Below are positions 1 to 7,937 of a stretch of 29,785 nucleotides of DNA, in pieces (position 1 is the stretch's first letter; every line of letters begins with the position of its first letter). Origin of the DNA: Granulicella sp. (GTDB lineage Bacteria; Acidobacteriota; Terriglobia; Terriglobales; Acidobacteriaceae). The stretch spans positions 1 to 29,785 of the forward strand of contig PKWK01000167.1 of NCBI GenBank assembly GCA_003133205.1, written 5' to 3'. A program made the position numbers and the translations under genes. The notes below the pieces were generated by a model. That model did not search any database. It was not told where the DNA came from and saw nothing but the letters and a program-made list of their open reading frames with translations.

Positions 1-14
1 TTTGATGACACCCC

Positions 15-1097
15 CTAGGATTCCGCTTGAGCGAGGTCGGCGACGAGGGCGGCGACGGCGCCGGAGTCGATGGTCTTCGCGGCGAGGTCGATTCCTGCGC
101 GGAAGGCTTCGTGGCGGAATGGAGGAGAGGCGGGGATGGTGCCGGCGGTGATGAGGACGGCGGCGGCGTTGAGCAGGACGACATCGCGGTGTGGGCCGCG
201 GTCGCCGGCGAAGATTGCGCGCAGGATGGCGGCGTTGGTTGCGGCATCGCCTCCGCGCAGGGATTCGATCGGGGCGGAGTGGATGCCGACCTGTTCGGGC
301 GTCATAAGGTCGAAGGTGACGGCGTCACCGTAAACTTCGGCGAGCTGGGTGGGGCCGGAGATGGAGAGTTCATCCATGCCCGCATGGCCGCCAGCCGCAG
401 CAGCGCCGTGGACAACGAAGGCGTGGCGTACGCCGAGCAGGCGCATGGCTTCGGCGACGATGGGGACGAGGTGGGCGGAGTAGACTCCCATGACCTGGGC
501 GCGGGCGCCGGCAGGGTTGGTGAGCGGGCCGAGGACGTTGAAGACGGTGCGGACGCCGAGGGCGCGGCGGACGGGCATGACCGCCTTCATCGCTGGATGC
601 AGGCTGGGTGCGTGGAGGAAGGCGAAGCGGTGGGTGCGGAGTGCGGCGGCGGCGGCCGCCGGGGAGAGGGTGACGGGAATGCCGAGGGCTTCGAGGACAT
701 CGCCCGAGCCGCACTGCGAGGTTACGGCGCGGTTGCCGTGCTTGGCCACCATGGCTCCTGTGGTGGCGGCGGCTGCCGCTGCGACAAGGGCGGCGGCGGT
801 GGAGATGTTGAAGGTGCCGCTGGCATCGCCGCCGGTGCCGCAGGTGTCGATAAGGAGACTTCGCTCCGCTTCGTCTAAAGGCACCGGGGTTGCGGCGGCA
901 CGCATGGCGTCGACGAAGCCGGCGAGTTCGTCTGAGGTTTCGCCGCGGGCGCTGATGGCGCCGAGCAGGGCCGCGAGTTGGAGCGAGTGATCCACGGCGT
1001 CGCCGGCGAGGATCTCTTCGAGGAGGGTGCGGGCGTCGTTGCGCGAGAGGGTCTCGCGCTGCTCGGCGATGCGCTTGAGATAGATGTTCAGGGCCAT
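15..1097 (-). CDS. trpD: anthranilate phosphoribosyltransferase
   Basis: Second step of tryptophan biosynthesis in the cytoplasm: transfers phosphoribose from PRPP to anthranilate. The 360-residue product has the usual family length. It shows the glycine-rich PRPP/Mg loop GTGGDASGTFNIST (residues 87-100), the KHGNRAVTS motif (119-127) and a GPLTNPA segment near residue 190, all diagnostic of TrpD. The ATG at 1097 gives the normal N-terminus (helical bundle, then the alpha/beta phosphoribosyltransferase domain). An alanine-rich stretch (101-112) sits right after the PRPP loop, in line with the GC-rich genome. The stop codon lies 14 bases from the window edge, so any downstream trp genes fall outside and cannot be seen. 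Identification is secure from the motifs. Confidence 0.97.
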   Translation of the reverse strand: MALNIYLKRIAEQRETLSRNDARTLLEEILAGDAVDHSLQLAALLGAISARGETSDELAGFVDAMRAAATPVPLDEAERSLLIDTCGTGGDASGTFNISTAAALVAAAAAATTGAMVAKHGNRAVTSQCGSGDVLEALGIPVTLSPAAAAAALRTHRFAFLHAPSLHPAMKAVMPVRRALGVRTVFNVLGPLTNPAGARAQVMGVYSAHLVPIVAEAMRLLGVRHAFVVHGAAAAGGHAGMDELSISGPTQLAEVYGDAVTFDLMTPEQVGIHSAPIESLRGGDAATNAAILRAIFAGDRGPHRDVVLLNAAAVLITAGTIPASPPFRHEAFRAGIDLAAKTIDSGAVAALVADLAQAES

Positions 1098-1238
1098 CAG
1101 TGGAAGGGTATCAGGCGCGGGTTGGCCCGGCGACGGACCCGTGAGTCCGAAGGGCGGGCATATGGCTCTGGTTTGCCGACAAAGAAGGCGGGCAGCGCGC
1201 GTCGAGCAACGGGTGCAGGTACCGTAGGGGCGCGCCTT

Positions 1239-1463
1239 TTAGACCGATTCCGGGGCTGAGGAGGCAGCCCAGGGCCTGCCCAGAATTCCCAGGACAATGG
1301 GGATGGTCGACAGCGCGCCCACCATCAGCAGGGCGCACCCGGCGCCTTTGCGGGTATCGCGCGTCAGTTTTTCGGCCACCAGCAGGCCTAGGCCGACGCC
1401 AAACGCGACCCGTGTGCCGGCGATCATCACGATTTCAGGTATGGTCAAAGCTTTTTCTCGCAT
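1239..1463 (-). CDS. small two-helix membrane protein, function unknown
   Basis: A 74-residue protein with two hydrophobic stretches (about residues 12-30 and 42-64) separated by a short charged loop ([12 protein letters not shown]), so probably an inner-membrane helical hairpin. The ATG at 1463 is preceded by a good Shine-Dalgarno sequence (GGAGGG, 4 bases upstream), which supports it as a real gene. It is read on the same strand as trpD, about 140 bases upstream of it, and is divergent from sucC. I do not recognise the family. Composition resembles the neighbouring genes, with no sign of transfer. Confidence 0.7.
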   Translation of the reverse strand: MREKALTIPEIVMIAGTRVAFGVGLGLLVAEKLTRDTRKGAGCALLMVGALSTIPIVLGILGRPWAASSAPESV

Positions 1464-1563
1464 ACGTCCCTCCGTTGCGAAGTTGGATGCGTCCCGCGGC
1501 GTGGCGGACAGCCGAATCTGAAGGTAGTTTCATCGCTGGTGAAGGGTGCGTTAATCCGCCGCA

Positions 1564-1581
1564 CGATAACATCGATTATCG
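1564..1581. repeat. inverted repeat upstream of sucC, candidate operator
   Basis: CGATAA and TTATCG form perfect 6-base arms around a 6-base centre (CATCGA). It lies about 30 bases upstream of the candidate sucC -35 box, and a related GTTATCGA occurs at about 1595. The spacing suits a regulator site, but no regulator is known; this is inference from symmetry and position. Confidence 0.3.
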
Positions 1582-1612
1582 TTAGCAGCGCGCGGTTATC
1601 GACGCGATTGGA

Positions 1613-1642
1613 TTGCCGGTCATTCGGCCAATCCGCTAGTAT
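1613..1642 (+). promoter_or_regulatory. candidate sigma70-type promoter of sucCD
   Basis: TTGCCG (1613-1618) and TAGTAT (1637-1642) are separated by 18 bases and lie about 50 bases upstream of the sucC ATG. Both boxes match the consensus moderately. There is no other gene between this site and sucC. Confidence 0.45.
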
Positions 1643-1691
1643 CAAGTGTGCGCGCATTTTTGACATTTTTCCGCGCCCGAGAAAACCATAC

Positions 1692-2870
1692 ATGAAGATT
1701 CACGAGTATCAGGCAAAAGAGATTCTGCGGAAGTACGGCGTGCCCGTACCCGACGGCGAGATGGCCACAACATTGGAAGAGGCTGACACTGCGGCGAAGG
1801 CCCTGTTCGGCAAAGGAAATGTGGCCGTGGTGGTGAAGGCACAGATCCATGCCGGCGGACGCGGCAAGGGTGGCGGCGTAAAGGTCGTGAAGACGATCGA
1901 GGCTGCGGATGCGGCTTCGAAGGCGATCCTGGGGATGCAGTTGGTGACGCATCAGACCGGGCCGGCGGGGCAGAAGGTTCAGCGGCTGCTGATTGAAGCG
2001 GGGTCGGCGATCGAACGGGAGCTTTATCTTGGGCTGGTGATGGATCGCGCGTCGGCCAAGATTGTGTTCATGGCGTCGCAATCGGGCGGGATGGAGATTG
2101 AGCAGGTTGCGCATGACACTCCGGAGCTGATCTACAAGGAGTACATCGAGCCGGCGCTGGGCCTGCAGCCTTACCAGGCGCGCCAGTTGGCGTTCAAGCT
2201 GGGGCTGACGCCGAAGCAGATGAACCCGGCGGTGGCCTTCATGATGGGGCTGTACAAGGCGTTTGTCGAGACCGACGCGACGCTGATGGAGATCAATCCG
2301 TTCATCACGACGAAGGACGGCGGGCTGATGGCGCTCGACTGCAAGATCAACTTTGACGACAACGCGATGTTCCGGCACAAGGACCTGAAGGAGCTGCGCG
2401 ACCTGGCGGAGGAAGATCCGCTGGAGGTTGAGGCTTCGAAATATGCGCTGAACTACATCAAGCTGGACGGCTCGATCGCGTGCATGGTGAACGGCGCGGG
2501 GCTGGCGATGGCGACGATGGACATCATCCAGTACGCGGGCGGTTCGGCGGCGAACTTCCTGGATGTGGGCGGCGGCGCGAACCAGGAGCAGATCGAGAAT
2601 GCGTTTGGGATTCTGCTGAGCGATCCGCATGTAAAGGCGATCTTCATCAACATCTTTGGCGGGATTCTGCGCGTGGATGTGCTGGCGAGCGCGGTCGTGG
2701 CCGCGGCGAAGAAGCTGAATGTGCAGTTGCCGATTATTCTCCGGCTCGAAGGCACCAATGTTGAGGAGGGACGCAAGATCCTCAAAGAATCTGGCCTGAA
2801 GTTTGAAGTGGGCGCAACGATGAAAGAGGCTGCTGACCTTGCTGTCGCTGCCGCGAAAGGTGGCAAGTAA
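1692..2870 (+). CDS. sucC: succinate-CoA ligase (ADP-forming) subunit beta
   Basis: Beta subunit of succinyl-CoA synthetase (TCA cycle, substrate-level phosphorylation); it works as a complex with SucD. The 392-residue product begins [20 protein letters not shown], the standard SucC start, so the ATG at 1692 was chosen over in-frame codons as far up as 1539, which would add 51 unrelated residues. The ATP-grasp domain covers the N-terminal half ([16 protein letters not shown] near residue 46; [18 protein letters not shown]). The C-terminal half is the CoA-ligase domain ([28 protein letters not shown]). The Shine-Dalgarno sequence is weak. The gene ends in TAATG, sharing one base with the sucD start, so translation is probably coupled. 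Confidence 0.98.
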   Translation: MKIHEYQAKEILRKYGVPVPDGEMATTLEEADTAAKALFGKGNVAVVVKAQIHAGGRGKGGGVKVVKTIEAADAASKAILGMQLVTHQTGPAGQKVQRLLIEAGSAIERELYLGLVMDRASAKIVFMASQSGGMEIEQVAHDTPELIYKEYIEPALGLQPYQARQLAFKLGLTPKQMNPAVAFMMGLYKAFVETDATLMEINPFITTKDGGLMALDCKINFDDNAMFRHKDLKELRDLAEEDPLEVEASKYALNYIKLDGSIACMVNGAGLAMATMDIIQYAGGSAANFLDVGGGANQEQIENAFGILLSDPHVKAIFINIFGGILRVDVLASAVVAAAKKLNVQLPIILRLEGTNVEEGRKILKESGLKFEVGATMKEAADLAVAAAKGGK

Positions 2871-3745
2871 TGTCGGTTTTGGTTAATAAGAATACGCGGC
2901 TGATTGTGCAGGGCATTACCGGGCGTGAGGGAACTTTCCACGCGAAGGGCTGCCAGGAGTATGGGACGAAGGTGGTTGGCGGCGTGACGCCGGGCAAGGG
3001 CGGGACGATCCACGAGGGCTGGCCGGTGTTCAACACGGTCGAGGAAGCGGTGAAGGAGACGGGCGCGAATGCGACCATGATCTTCGTGCCGCCACCGTTT
3101 GCGGCGGACGGCATTCTGGAGGCGGCGGCGAGCGAGATTCCGCTGATCGTATGCATCACCGAGGGTATTCCGACGCTGGACATGGTGAAGGTGTGGGAGA
3201 TTGTGAAGCGGTCGAGCTCGCGGCTGATCGGGCCGAACTGTCCGGGCGTGATCTCGCCGGGCAAGGCGAAGATCGGAATCATGCCTGGGCGGATTCATAA
3301 GGAGGGCTCGGTGGGAATTGTGTCGAAGTCGGGAACGCTGACGTACGAAGCGGTGTACCAGTTGACGACGCGCGGGATCGGGCAGTCGACGGCCATCGGC
3401 ATCGGCGGCGATCCGATCATCGGGACCACGCATATCGACGCGCTGAAGCTGTTGAACGAGGATCCGGAGACCGAGGCGATCATCATGATCGGAGAGATCG
3501 GTGGAACGGCCGAGGAGAAGGCGGCGGAGTACATCAAGGCTAACGTGAAGAAGCCGGTTGTGGGCTTCATCGCGGGTCAGACGGCTCCTCCGGGACGACG
3601 CATGGGCCATGCGGGCGCGATCATCTCCGGCGGCGAAGGCACGGCGGCGAGCAAGATGGAGGCCATGAAGGCGGCGGGGATTCATGTGGTGGTATCGCCG
3701 GCTGAGATGGGCGAGGCGATGGCGAGGCTGCTGGGCAAGGCGTAG
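2870..3745 (+). CDS. sucD: succinate-CoA ligase subunit alpha
   Basis: Alpha subunit of succinyl-CoA synthetase. The 291-residue product has an N-terminal CoA-binding Rossmann domain ([18 protein letters not shown]), the [11 protein letters not shown] motif, and the phosphorylated active-site histidine at about residue 247 in [14 protein letters not shown]. Length and motif order are normal for the family. Its ATG overlaps the sucC stop codon by one base, so the two subunits are co-translated in one operon. No clear terminator follows; a converging small gene begins 50 bases downstream on the other strand. Confidence 0.98.
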   Translation: MSVLVNKNTRLIVQGITGREGTFHAKGCQEYGTKVVGGVTPGKGGTIHEGWPVFNTVEEAVKETGANATMIFVPPPFAADGILEAAASEIPLIVCITEGIPTLDMVKVWEIVKRSSSRLIGPNCPGVISPGKAKIGIMPGRIHKEGSVGIVSKSGTLTYEAVYQLTTRGIGQSTAIGIGGDPIIGTTHIDALKLLNEDPETEAIIMIGEIGGTAEEKAAEYIKANVKKPVVGFIAGQTAPPGRRMGHAGAIISGGEGTAASKMEAMKAAGIHVVVSPAEMGEAMARLLGKA

Positions 3746-3797
3746 GTTTGATCCGAATAGAGTAGAAAGCGTGGCGTGCCGACACGGGCGCCAAGCT

Positions 3798-3959
3798 TTA
3801 GTTTTGTTGCCGCCGGTAGAAGAGGCCAGCGACGAGGAAAAGCAGTGCGAGCATGAAGGCGAGCTGGGCGTGCGCGCGGGCGTTGAAATGGAGTTGGACA
3901 ACTCCATCCATGGCCCACACGGCACATCCGACGAACCAGATCCAAGCTGTTTTTCGCAT
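3798..3959 (-). CDS. 53-residue membrane protein, function unknown
   Basis: A small open frame between sucD and ndk, on the opposite strand. The product begins MRKTAWIWFVGCAVWAMDG and has two hydrophobic segments (about residues 5-22 and 33-47), ending in YRRQQN; the positive C-terminal end suggests both ends face the cytoplasm. Evidence for reality: a clean two-helix pattern with aromatic residues at the membrane borders, and a 300-base gap otherwise empty. The Shine-Dalgarno sequence is weak. I do not recognise a family. It could be spurious, but the hydrophobic pattern makes that less likely. Confidence 0.5.
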   Translation of the reverse strand: MRKTAWIWFVGCAVWAMDGVVQLHFNARAHAQLAFMLALLFLVAGLFYRRQQN

Positions 3960-4056
3960 CGCTGTGATGTTGGACGCCTGGGAGCGGCCGCTGTATGCGT
4001 CGCCTAACGTGAATTACACTGGAGCCAGCGCGTAATTCGCGCTCAGGAGAGAGATT

Positions 4057-4473
4057 TTGTCACAGCGCACATTCAGCATCATCAAGCCGGACGCGGTCCG
4101 CAAGGGACACGCAGCAGCGATTCTGGCCGAGATTGAGAAGGCCGGATTCAAGATCGTCGCCATCAAGCGGGTGTCGATCTCGAAGGCGCAGGCCGAAGGG
4201 TTTTATTACGTTCATGCGGCTCGGCCGTTCTTCGGCGAACTGACCGGGTTCATGAGTTCGGGGCCGATCTTCCCGATGGTTCTGGAGAAGGAGAACGCGA
4301 TTGCCGATCTGCGCAAGCTGATGGGCGCGACCAATCCTGCGCAGGCGGAAGAAGGCACGATCCGCAAGAAGTTCGCGGCGTCGATTGGTGAGAATGCGAT
4401 TCACGGCTCTGACGCGGAAGAGACAGCGGCGTTCGAGATTGGGTACTTCTTTGCAGGCATTGAGCTGAAATAA
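4057..4473 (+). CDS. ndk: nucleoside diphosphate kinase
   Basis: Transfers the gamma phosphate from ATP to other NDPs, balancing NTP and dNTP pools. The 138-residue product has the normal length. It shows the N-terminal [14 protein letters not shown] with Lys10, and the active-site phosphohistidine His116 in [12 protein letters not shown]. The start is TTG at 4057, with AGGAGAGAG just upstream (about 4046-4053); no ATG gives the conserved N-terminus. The stop TAA is followed directly by the ATG of the HAD phosphatase, so the two form a translationally linked pair. It lies downstream of sucCD, which fits a shared role in making NTPs (SucCD makes ATP or GTP). Confidence 0.97.
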   Translation: MSQRTFSIIKPDAVRKGHAAAILAEIEKAGFKIVAIKRVSISKAQAEGFYYVHAARPFFGELTGFMSSGPIFPMVLEKENAIADLRKLMGATNPAQAEEGTIRKKFAASIGENAIHGSDAEETAAFEIGYFFAGIELK

Positions 4474-5082
4474 ATGACGTTGAAGCTGCCGGATGGGCCG
4501 TTCAAGGCCTACCTGTTTGATTGCGATGGGACGGTCGCCGACTCCATGCCGCTGCACTATGTGGCGTGGAAGAAGGCGCTTGGCGAGCATGGCTGCGAGT
4601 TTCCCGAGGACGTGTTTTACGCGTGGGGCGGGATGCCGGCGGCGGAGATCGTCGCGACTCTGAGCGCGCAGCAGGGTCTGTCGTTGGCGGCTGAGGAGGT
4701 CGCGCATCGCAAGGAGTTGCTTTACTACGAACTGCTGCCCGAGCTGAAGGCGGTGCCCGAGGTGCTGGAGCACATCGAACTGGGCCATGGCCGCGTTCCG
4801 ATGGCCGTCGTCTCAGGCAGCACGCGCGATTCTGTGACGAAGTCGCTGGAGTTGCTGGGACTGCTGGACAGGTTCGATACGCTGGTGTGCGCCGGGGATT
4901 ACACGAAGAGCAAGCCTGATCCGGAGCCGTTCCTGGTGGCTGCGGCGCGGCTTGGCGTTGCGCCCGGTGATTGCCTGGTGTTCGAGGATACGGAGATGGG
5001 GATTCAGGCGGCGACGGCGGCTGGGATGGCTTCGGTCAAGGTGCTGCAGCCGTGGGAGCGCAAGTTGGCTACTACTTCGTGA
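4474..5082 (+). CDS. HAD-superfamily phosphatase, beta-phosphoglucomutase/YqaB-like
   Basis: A 202-residue haloacid-dehalogenase hydrolase, probably a sugar-phosphate phosphatase. Motif I is FDCDGTVADSMPLH (residues 15-28; nucleophile Asp and acid/base Asp present). A helical cap follows, then motif II (VVSGSTR), the motif III lysine in KSKPDPEPF, and motif IV (VFEDTEMGI). FDCDGT.AD.MPLH followed by a tryptophan resembles fructose-1-phosphatase (YqaB) more than beta-phosphoglucomutase, but the substrate cannot be read from sequence. It starts at the base after the ndk stop codon. Its last 11 bases overlap the 3' end of the convergent GDSL hydrolase gene. Confidence 0.9.
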   Translation: MTLKLPDGPFKAYLFDCDGTVADSMPLHYVAWKKALGEHGCEFPEDVFYAWGGMPAAEIVATLSAQQGLSLAAEEVAHRKELLYYELLPELKAVPEVLEHIELGHGRVPMAVVSGSTRDSVTKSLELLGLLDRFDTLVCAGDYTKSKPDPEPFLVAAARLGVAPGDCLVFEDTEMGIQAATAAGMASVKVLQPWERKLATTS

Positions 5083-6286
5083 ACAGCTTCAAATCGATGG
5101 CGTTGGCCATGGCTTTGTAGCCGGCGTCGTTGGGGTGGAGGTGGTCGCCGGAGTCGTACGCGGGCAGGAAGCGCGCGGGATGGGATGGATCGCGCACGAC
5201 GCGATCGAAGTCGACGACGCCATCGAAGATTCCGCTGGTGCGCACATAGGTATTGAAGGCCTGACGCATGTGGTCGCCGGGAATGTTGTAGAACTCTGCG
5301 CCTTCGTAAGGATTCAGTGTGGTGGCAATGACTTTGACGCCGCGGGCGTGGGCGCGGGCGACGATCTGCTGCAGGGCCCACTCCAATTGCTCGGCGGTGA
5401 CGGGGCTCTCGTTGGGCACGCGCGGGAAGAAGGTGCGGCCGATGTCGTTGGTGCCGAGGGCGATGACCACGTACCTGGCGCCGCTTTGGGCGAGGACGTC
5501 GCGGTCCAGGCGGGCGAGTGCGCTGGGGCCGGTGCCGTCGTGCAGGATGCGCGCACCGCTGATGCCTTCGTTGAGCACTCCGATGTGCGCGGTGGTGCGA
5601 TTGGCGTGCAGGCGTCTCGCGAGATCATCGGGCCAGCGCAGGTTCTTGTCCGGCGTGGAGTGATAGCCGTCGGTGATAGACGCGCCCAGAGCTACGATTG
5701 CGGACGCGACTGGGCCGGCATCGACGTCAACGGCTTTGAGCAGATGCCACGAGGTGACTTTGGTCGCGCCCGTGAGCGATGCAGCTGAGGTGGCATTGCC
5801 GGCGGCTATGTAGTTGGTTGAGACAGCCAGGGAGTGGAGCGTGAGCGTGGCGCCGGATTGCGCGGGCACAAAGAGACTGACGGCGAGATCGTCGAAGGCC
5901 TGCACGGGAATCGCGATGGGATCGCTGACTGCGATGGAGCCTGCCGGGATCATGACTGAGAGAGCGCCGTTGAAGGTGGCGGCGTGGTCGGTGCCTGGTT
6001 GGGTTGCGTCTGCGGCTGCGCTGAGGGCGACGTGGACGTTGGCGACGGTGAGCGGCGTGGGGCCGAACTCGTTTGAGATGCGCAGGCGGATGGCCTTGCC
6101 GCCCAGGGAGAGGTGGACGATGTCGCGGAAGGTCTCGCCGTCGGGGCCGATGGGTTTTTCGGTAGCGGGCGCGACGACGGGCGCGGCGGCCCATGATCCT
6201 GTCCACACCGTATGCTGGGCGGTGGCGCACAGTGCGGCGAAGGTGAGGAAGGCTGCGGTGGCGAGGATGAGATGCGATTTGTTCAT
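5072..6286 (-). CDS. secreted SGNH/GDSL-family hydrolase (copy A)
   Basis: A 404-residue secreted esterase-like protein. The signal peptide is MNKSHLILATAAFLTFAALC, with probable cleavage after ATA (about residue 23). An N-terminal beta-rich region (about 25-190) precedes the SGNH domain. Block I is GASITDGY with Ser203, block II NEGISGARIL, block III GTND (278-281), block V DHLHPND with Asp381 and His384. The catalytic triad residues are present, but the usual GDS is GAS. The open frame extends upstream to 6535, but those codons lie inside copy B and lack a signal peptide, so the ATG at 6286 was chosen. It lies 71 bases downstream of copy B on the same strand and matches it along its length, so the pair arose by tandem duplication. 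The substrate is unknown; acetylated or acylated polysaccharide is a guess from the family. Confidence 0.9.
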   Translation of the reverse strand: MNKSHLILATAAFLTFAALCATAQHTVWTGSWAAAPVVAPATEKPIGPDGETFRDIVHLSLGGKAIRLRISNEFGPTPLTVANVHVALSAAADATQPGTDHAATFNGALSVMIPAGSIAVSDPIAIPVQAFDDLAVSLFVPAQSGATLTLHSLAVSTNYIAAGNATSAASLTGATKVTSWHLLKAVDVDAGPVASAIVALGASITDGYHSTPDKNLRWPDDLARRLHANRTTAHIGVLNEGISGARILHDGTGPSALARLDRDVLAQSGARYVVIALGTNDIGRTFFPRVPNESPVTAEQLEWALQQIVARAHARGVKVIATTLNPYEGAEFYNIPGDHMRQAFNTYVRTSGIFDGVVDFDRVVRDPSHPARFLPAYDSGDHLHPNDAGYKAMANAIDLKLFTK

Positions 6287-6357
6287 GTGTGTTCCTGGCG
6301 GTCCTGCTGACCAAAAGGCCAGATAGGTCGGGTCTTCGGCCCTCTGCGAGCGACGAA

Positions 6358-7740
6358 CTATTTTGTGAACAGGTTGAGGTCGATGGCGTCGCCCATGGCT
6401 TTGTAGCCGGGATCGCTGGGGTGGAGGTGGTCGCCGTGGTCGTAGGCGGGCAGGAAGGTGTCGGGGTGGGCGGGGTCCGCCGTGGCTTTGTCGAAGTCGA
6501 TGAAGCCGTCGATCTCGTGGGTGGTGCGGATCCATTTGTTGAGGGCCTGGCGGACCTCTTCGCCGGCGGGTGACATGTATCCGGCGCCGGTGTAGGGAGT
6601 CAGGGTGGCGAAGTAGACCTTGATTCCGTGCATGTGCGCGCGCTCGGACATCTGCTTGTAGCCCGTGATGAGGTCATCGGCGGAGACGACGTCGAAGGGG
6701 CGCTTGGTGTCGTAGGCGTGGCCGATGTCGTTGATGGCTTCGAGGATGATGACGTATTTGGCGCCGGCCTGGGCGATGACGTCGCGATCGAAGCGGGCGA
6801 GCGCGCTGGGGCCGGCGTTGTCGTGCAGGATGCGATTGCCGCCGATGCCTTCGTTGAGGACTCCGATGTTGGCGGTCTTGGGGTTGGCGACCAGGCGGCG
6901 GGCGAGTTCGTCGGGCCAGCGGGCGTTCTGGTCGACGGCGGCGTAGGCCCCGTCGGTGATGCTGTCTCCGAAGGCGACGACGGCGCTGCCGCGCGCGGGG
7001 GCGATCACGTCCACGCCTTTGAGGAAGATCCAACTACGGAACTCGGCGGGACTGTCGAGGGTCTTGGCGCCGACGACGTTGCCGGGCGCGCGGTAGCTGG
7101 TCTGGTCGGCGCCGCCATGCTGGGAGAGTTGATGGATGGGCTGCGCGGGGAGGAAGAAGCTGACGGCGAGGTCGGATTCCGCGGGGAGGTTTATGGCAAC
7201 AGGGTCGCTGACGATGAGGGCGCCGGGCGGAAGGGTGACGCTGGCGCGTCCGCCGAAGGTGAGGCCGGCGGAGGACGCGGAGACGAGATTGATGGTGCTG
7301 CCTCCCTGGCTGACGCCGATGTGCGCGGCGGCGATGGCGAGGGGGTCGGTGCCGAACTCGTTGGTGAAGACGACACGGACTTGCGGACCGCCGATGGAGA
7401 CGTGCACGATCTCGCGCAGGGTGATGTCCTCGGTGCCGTAAATGTACGCGGGCGGACGGCCAGACGGCGAAGCTACCGGCGGAGCGGGTGCAGGCGCGGG
7501 AGTTGGGGTCTGCGTGGATGGCGGGGTGGGCGCAGTGGAGTTGGAGGGCGGTGCGACGATGGGTGGGGCGGCGGTGAGCGTAGCGGCGCGGCCGTTGTTG
7601 GCGGCCATGGGCGCGGTGGCCCAGGTGCCGACCCAGTGGTCGGGCGACGGCGGCGCGGCGTGCGAGGTTGCGGTGATTGAGGTGAAGGCAAGGAGGAAGA
7701 TCAGGCAGGGCAGAGTGGGGCGGCGCGGGCGTGTGGTCAC
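6358..7740 (-). CDS. secreted SGNH/GDSL-family hydrolase (copy B)
   Basis: A 460-residue paralogue of the next gene downstream. GTG start at 7740; signal peptide to about residue 28 (hydrophobic core CLIFLLAFTSITA, cleavage after SHA). Unlike copy A it carries a proline/threonine/alanine-rich insertion (about residues 52-97), between the conserved WVGTWATAP and the first beta domain, likely an extended exposed linker. Block I is GDSITDGA (Ser260), block II NEGIGGNRIL, block V DHLHPSD (Asp437, His440). Block III reads EAIND (334-338) instead of GxND, keeping the Asn but replacing the Gly. Both copies end in almost the same sequence (ID.(K/N)LFTK). Probably co-transcribed with copy A and divergent from the aldose epimerase, which hints at extracellular carbohydrate use. 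Confidence 0.9.
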   Translation of the reverse strand: MTTRPRRPTLPCLIFLLAFTSITATSHAAPPSPDHWVGTWATAPMAANNGRAATLTAAPPIVAPPSNSTAPTPPSTQTPTPAPAPAPPVASPSGRPPAYIYGTEDITLREIVHVSIGGPQVRVVFTNEFGTDPLAIAAAHIGVSQGGSTINLVSASSAGLTFGGRASVTLPPGALIVSDPVAINLPAESDLAVSFFLPAQPIHQLSQHGGADQTSYRAPGNVVGAKTLDSPAEFRSWIFLKGVDVIAPARGSAVVAFGDSITDGAYAAVDQNARWPDELARRLVANPKTANIGVLNEGIGGNRILHDNAGPSALARFDRDVIAQAGAKYVIILEAINDIGHAYDTKRPFDVVSADDLITGYKQMSERAHMHGIKVYFATLTPYTGAGYMSPAGEEVRQALNKWIRTTHEIDGFIDFDKATADPAHPDTFLPAYDHGDHLHPSDPGYKAMGDAIDLNLFTK

Positions 7741-7818
7741 GGAAGTTTGTCAACCTCGGAAGAAAGTATTAGCCGCACTATATTACGCCGGTTTTGTTGC
7801 CGCATGTAGATGCCGGGC

Positions 7819-7849
7819 TTGGCGGGGGCGGGCGGCTTTCACGTATAGT
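7819..7849 (+). promoter_or_regulatory. possible promoter upstream of aldose epimerase
   Basis: TATAGT (7844-7849) is a good -10 box. TTGGCG (7819-7824) is a weak -35 candidate at 19 bases, longer than ideal. It lies about 90 bases upstream of the epimerase start in an otherwise empty divergent region. Confidence 0.3.
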
Positions 7850-7937
7850 GGCGATGGGATTTGTACATACGAATTCTGGGCACGGAGTCGGCGCAGGACG
7901 GAGAGATCAGGCCTGCCGACCGAATCGAGGCCGGGGA

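Noticed and set aside
27..878. 283-codon plus-strand frame opposite trpD
   Set aside because: Glycine/aspartate/valine-rich shadow of trpD without any domain.
2453..3925. 490-codon open frame on the minus strand opposite sucC and sucD
   Set aside because: It is antisense to two certain genes; its arginine/histidine-rich product is the usual by-product of GC-rich codon bias.
3800..7811. Similar strings GTTTTGTTGCCGC..GTAGA at 3801 and 7790
   Set aside because: Only about 18 matching bases, one of them coding; likely chance.
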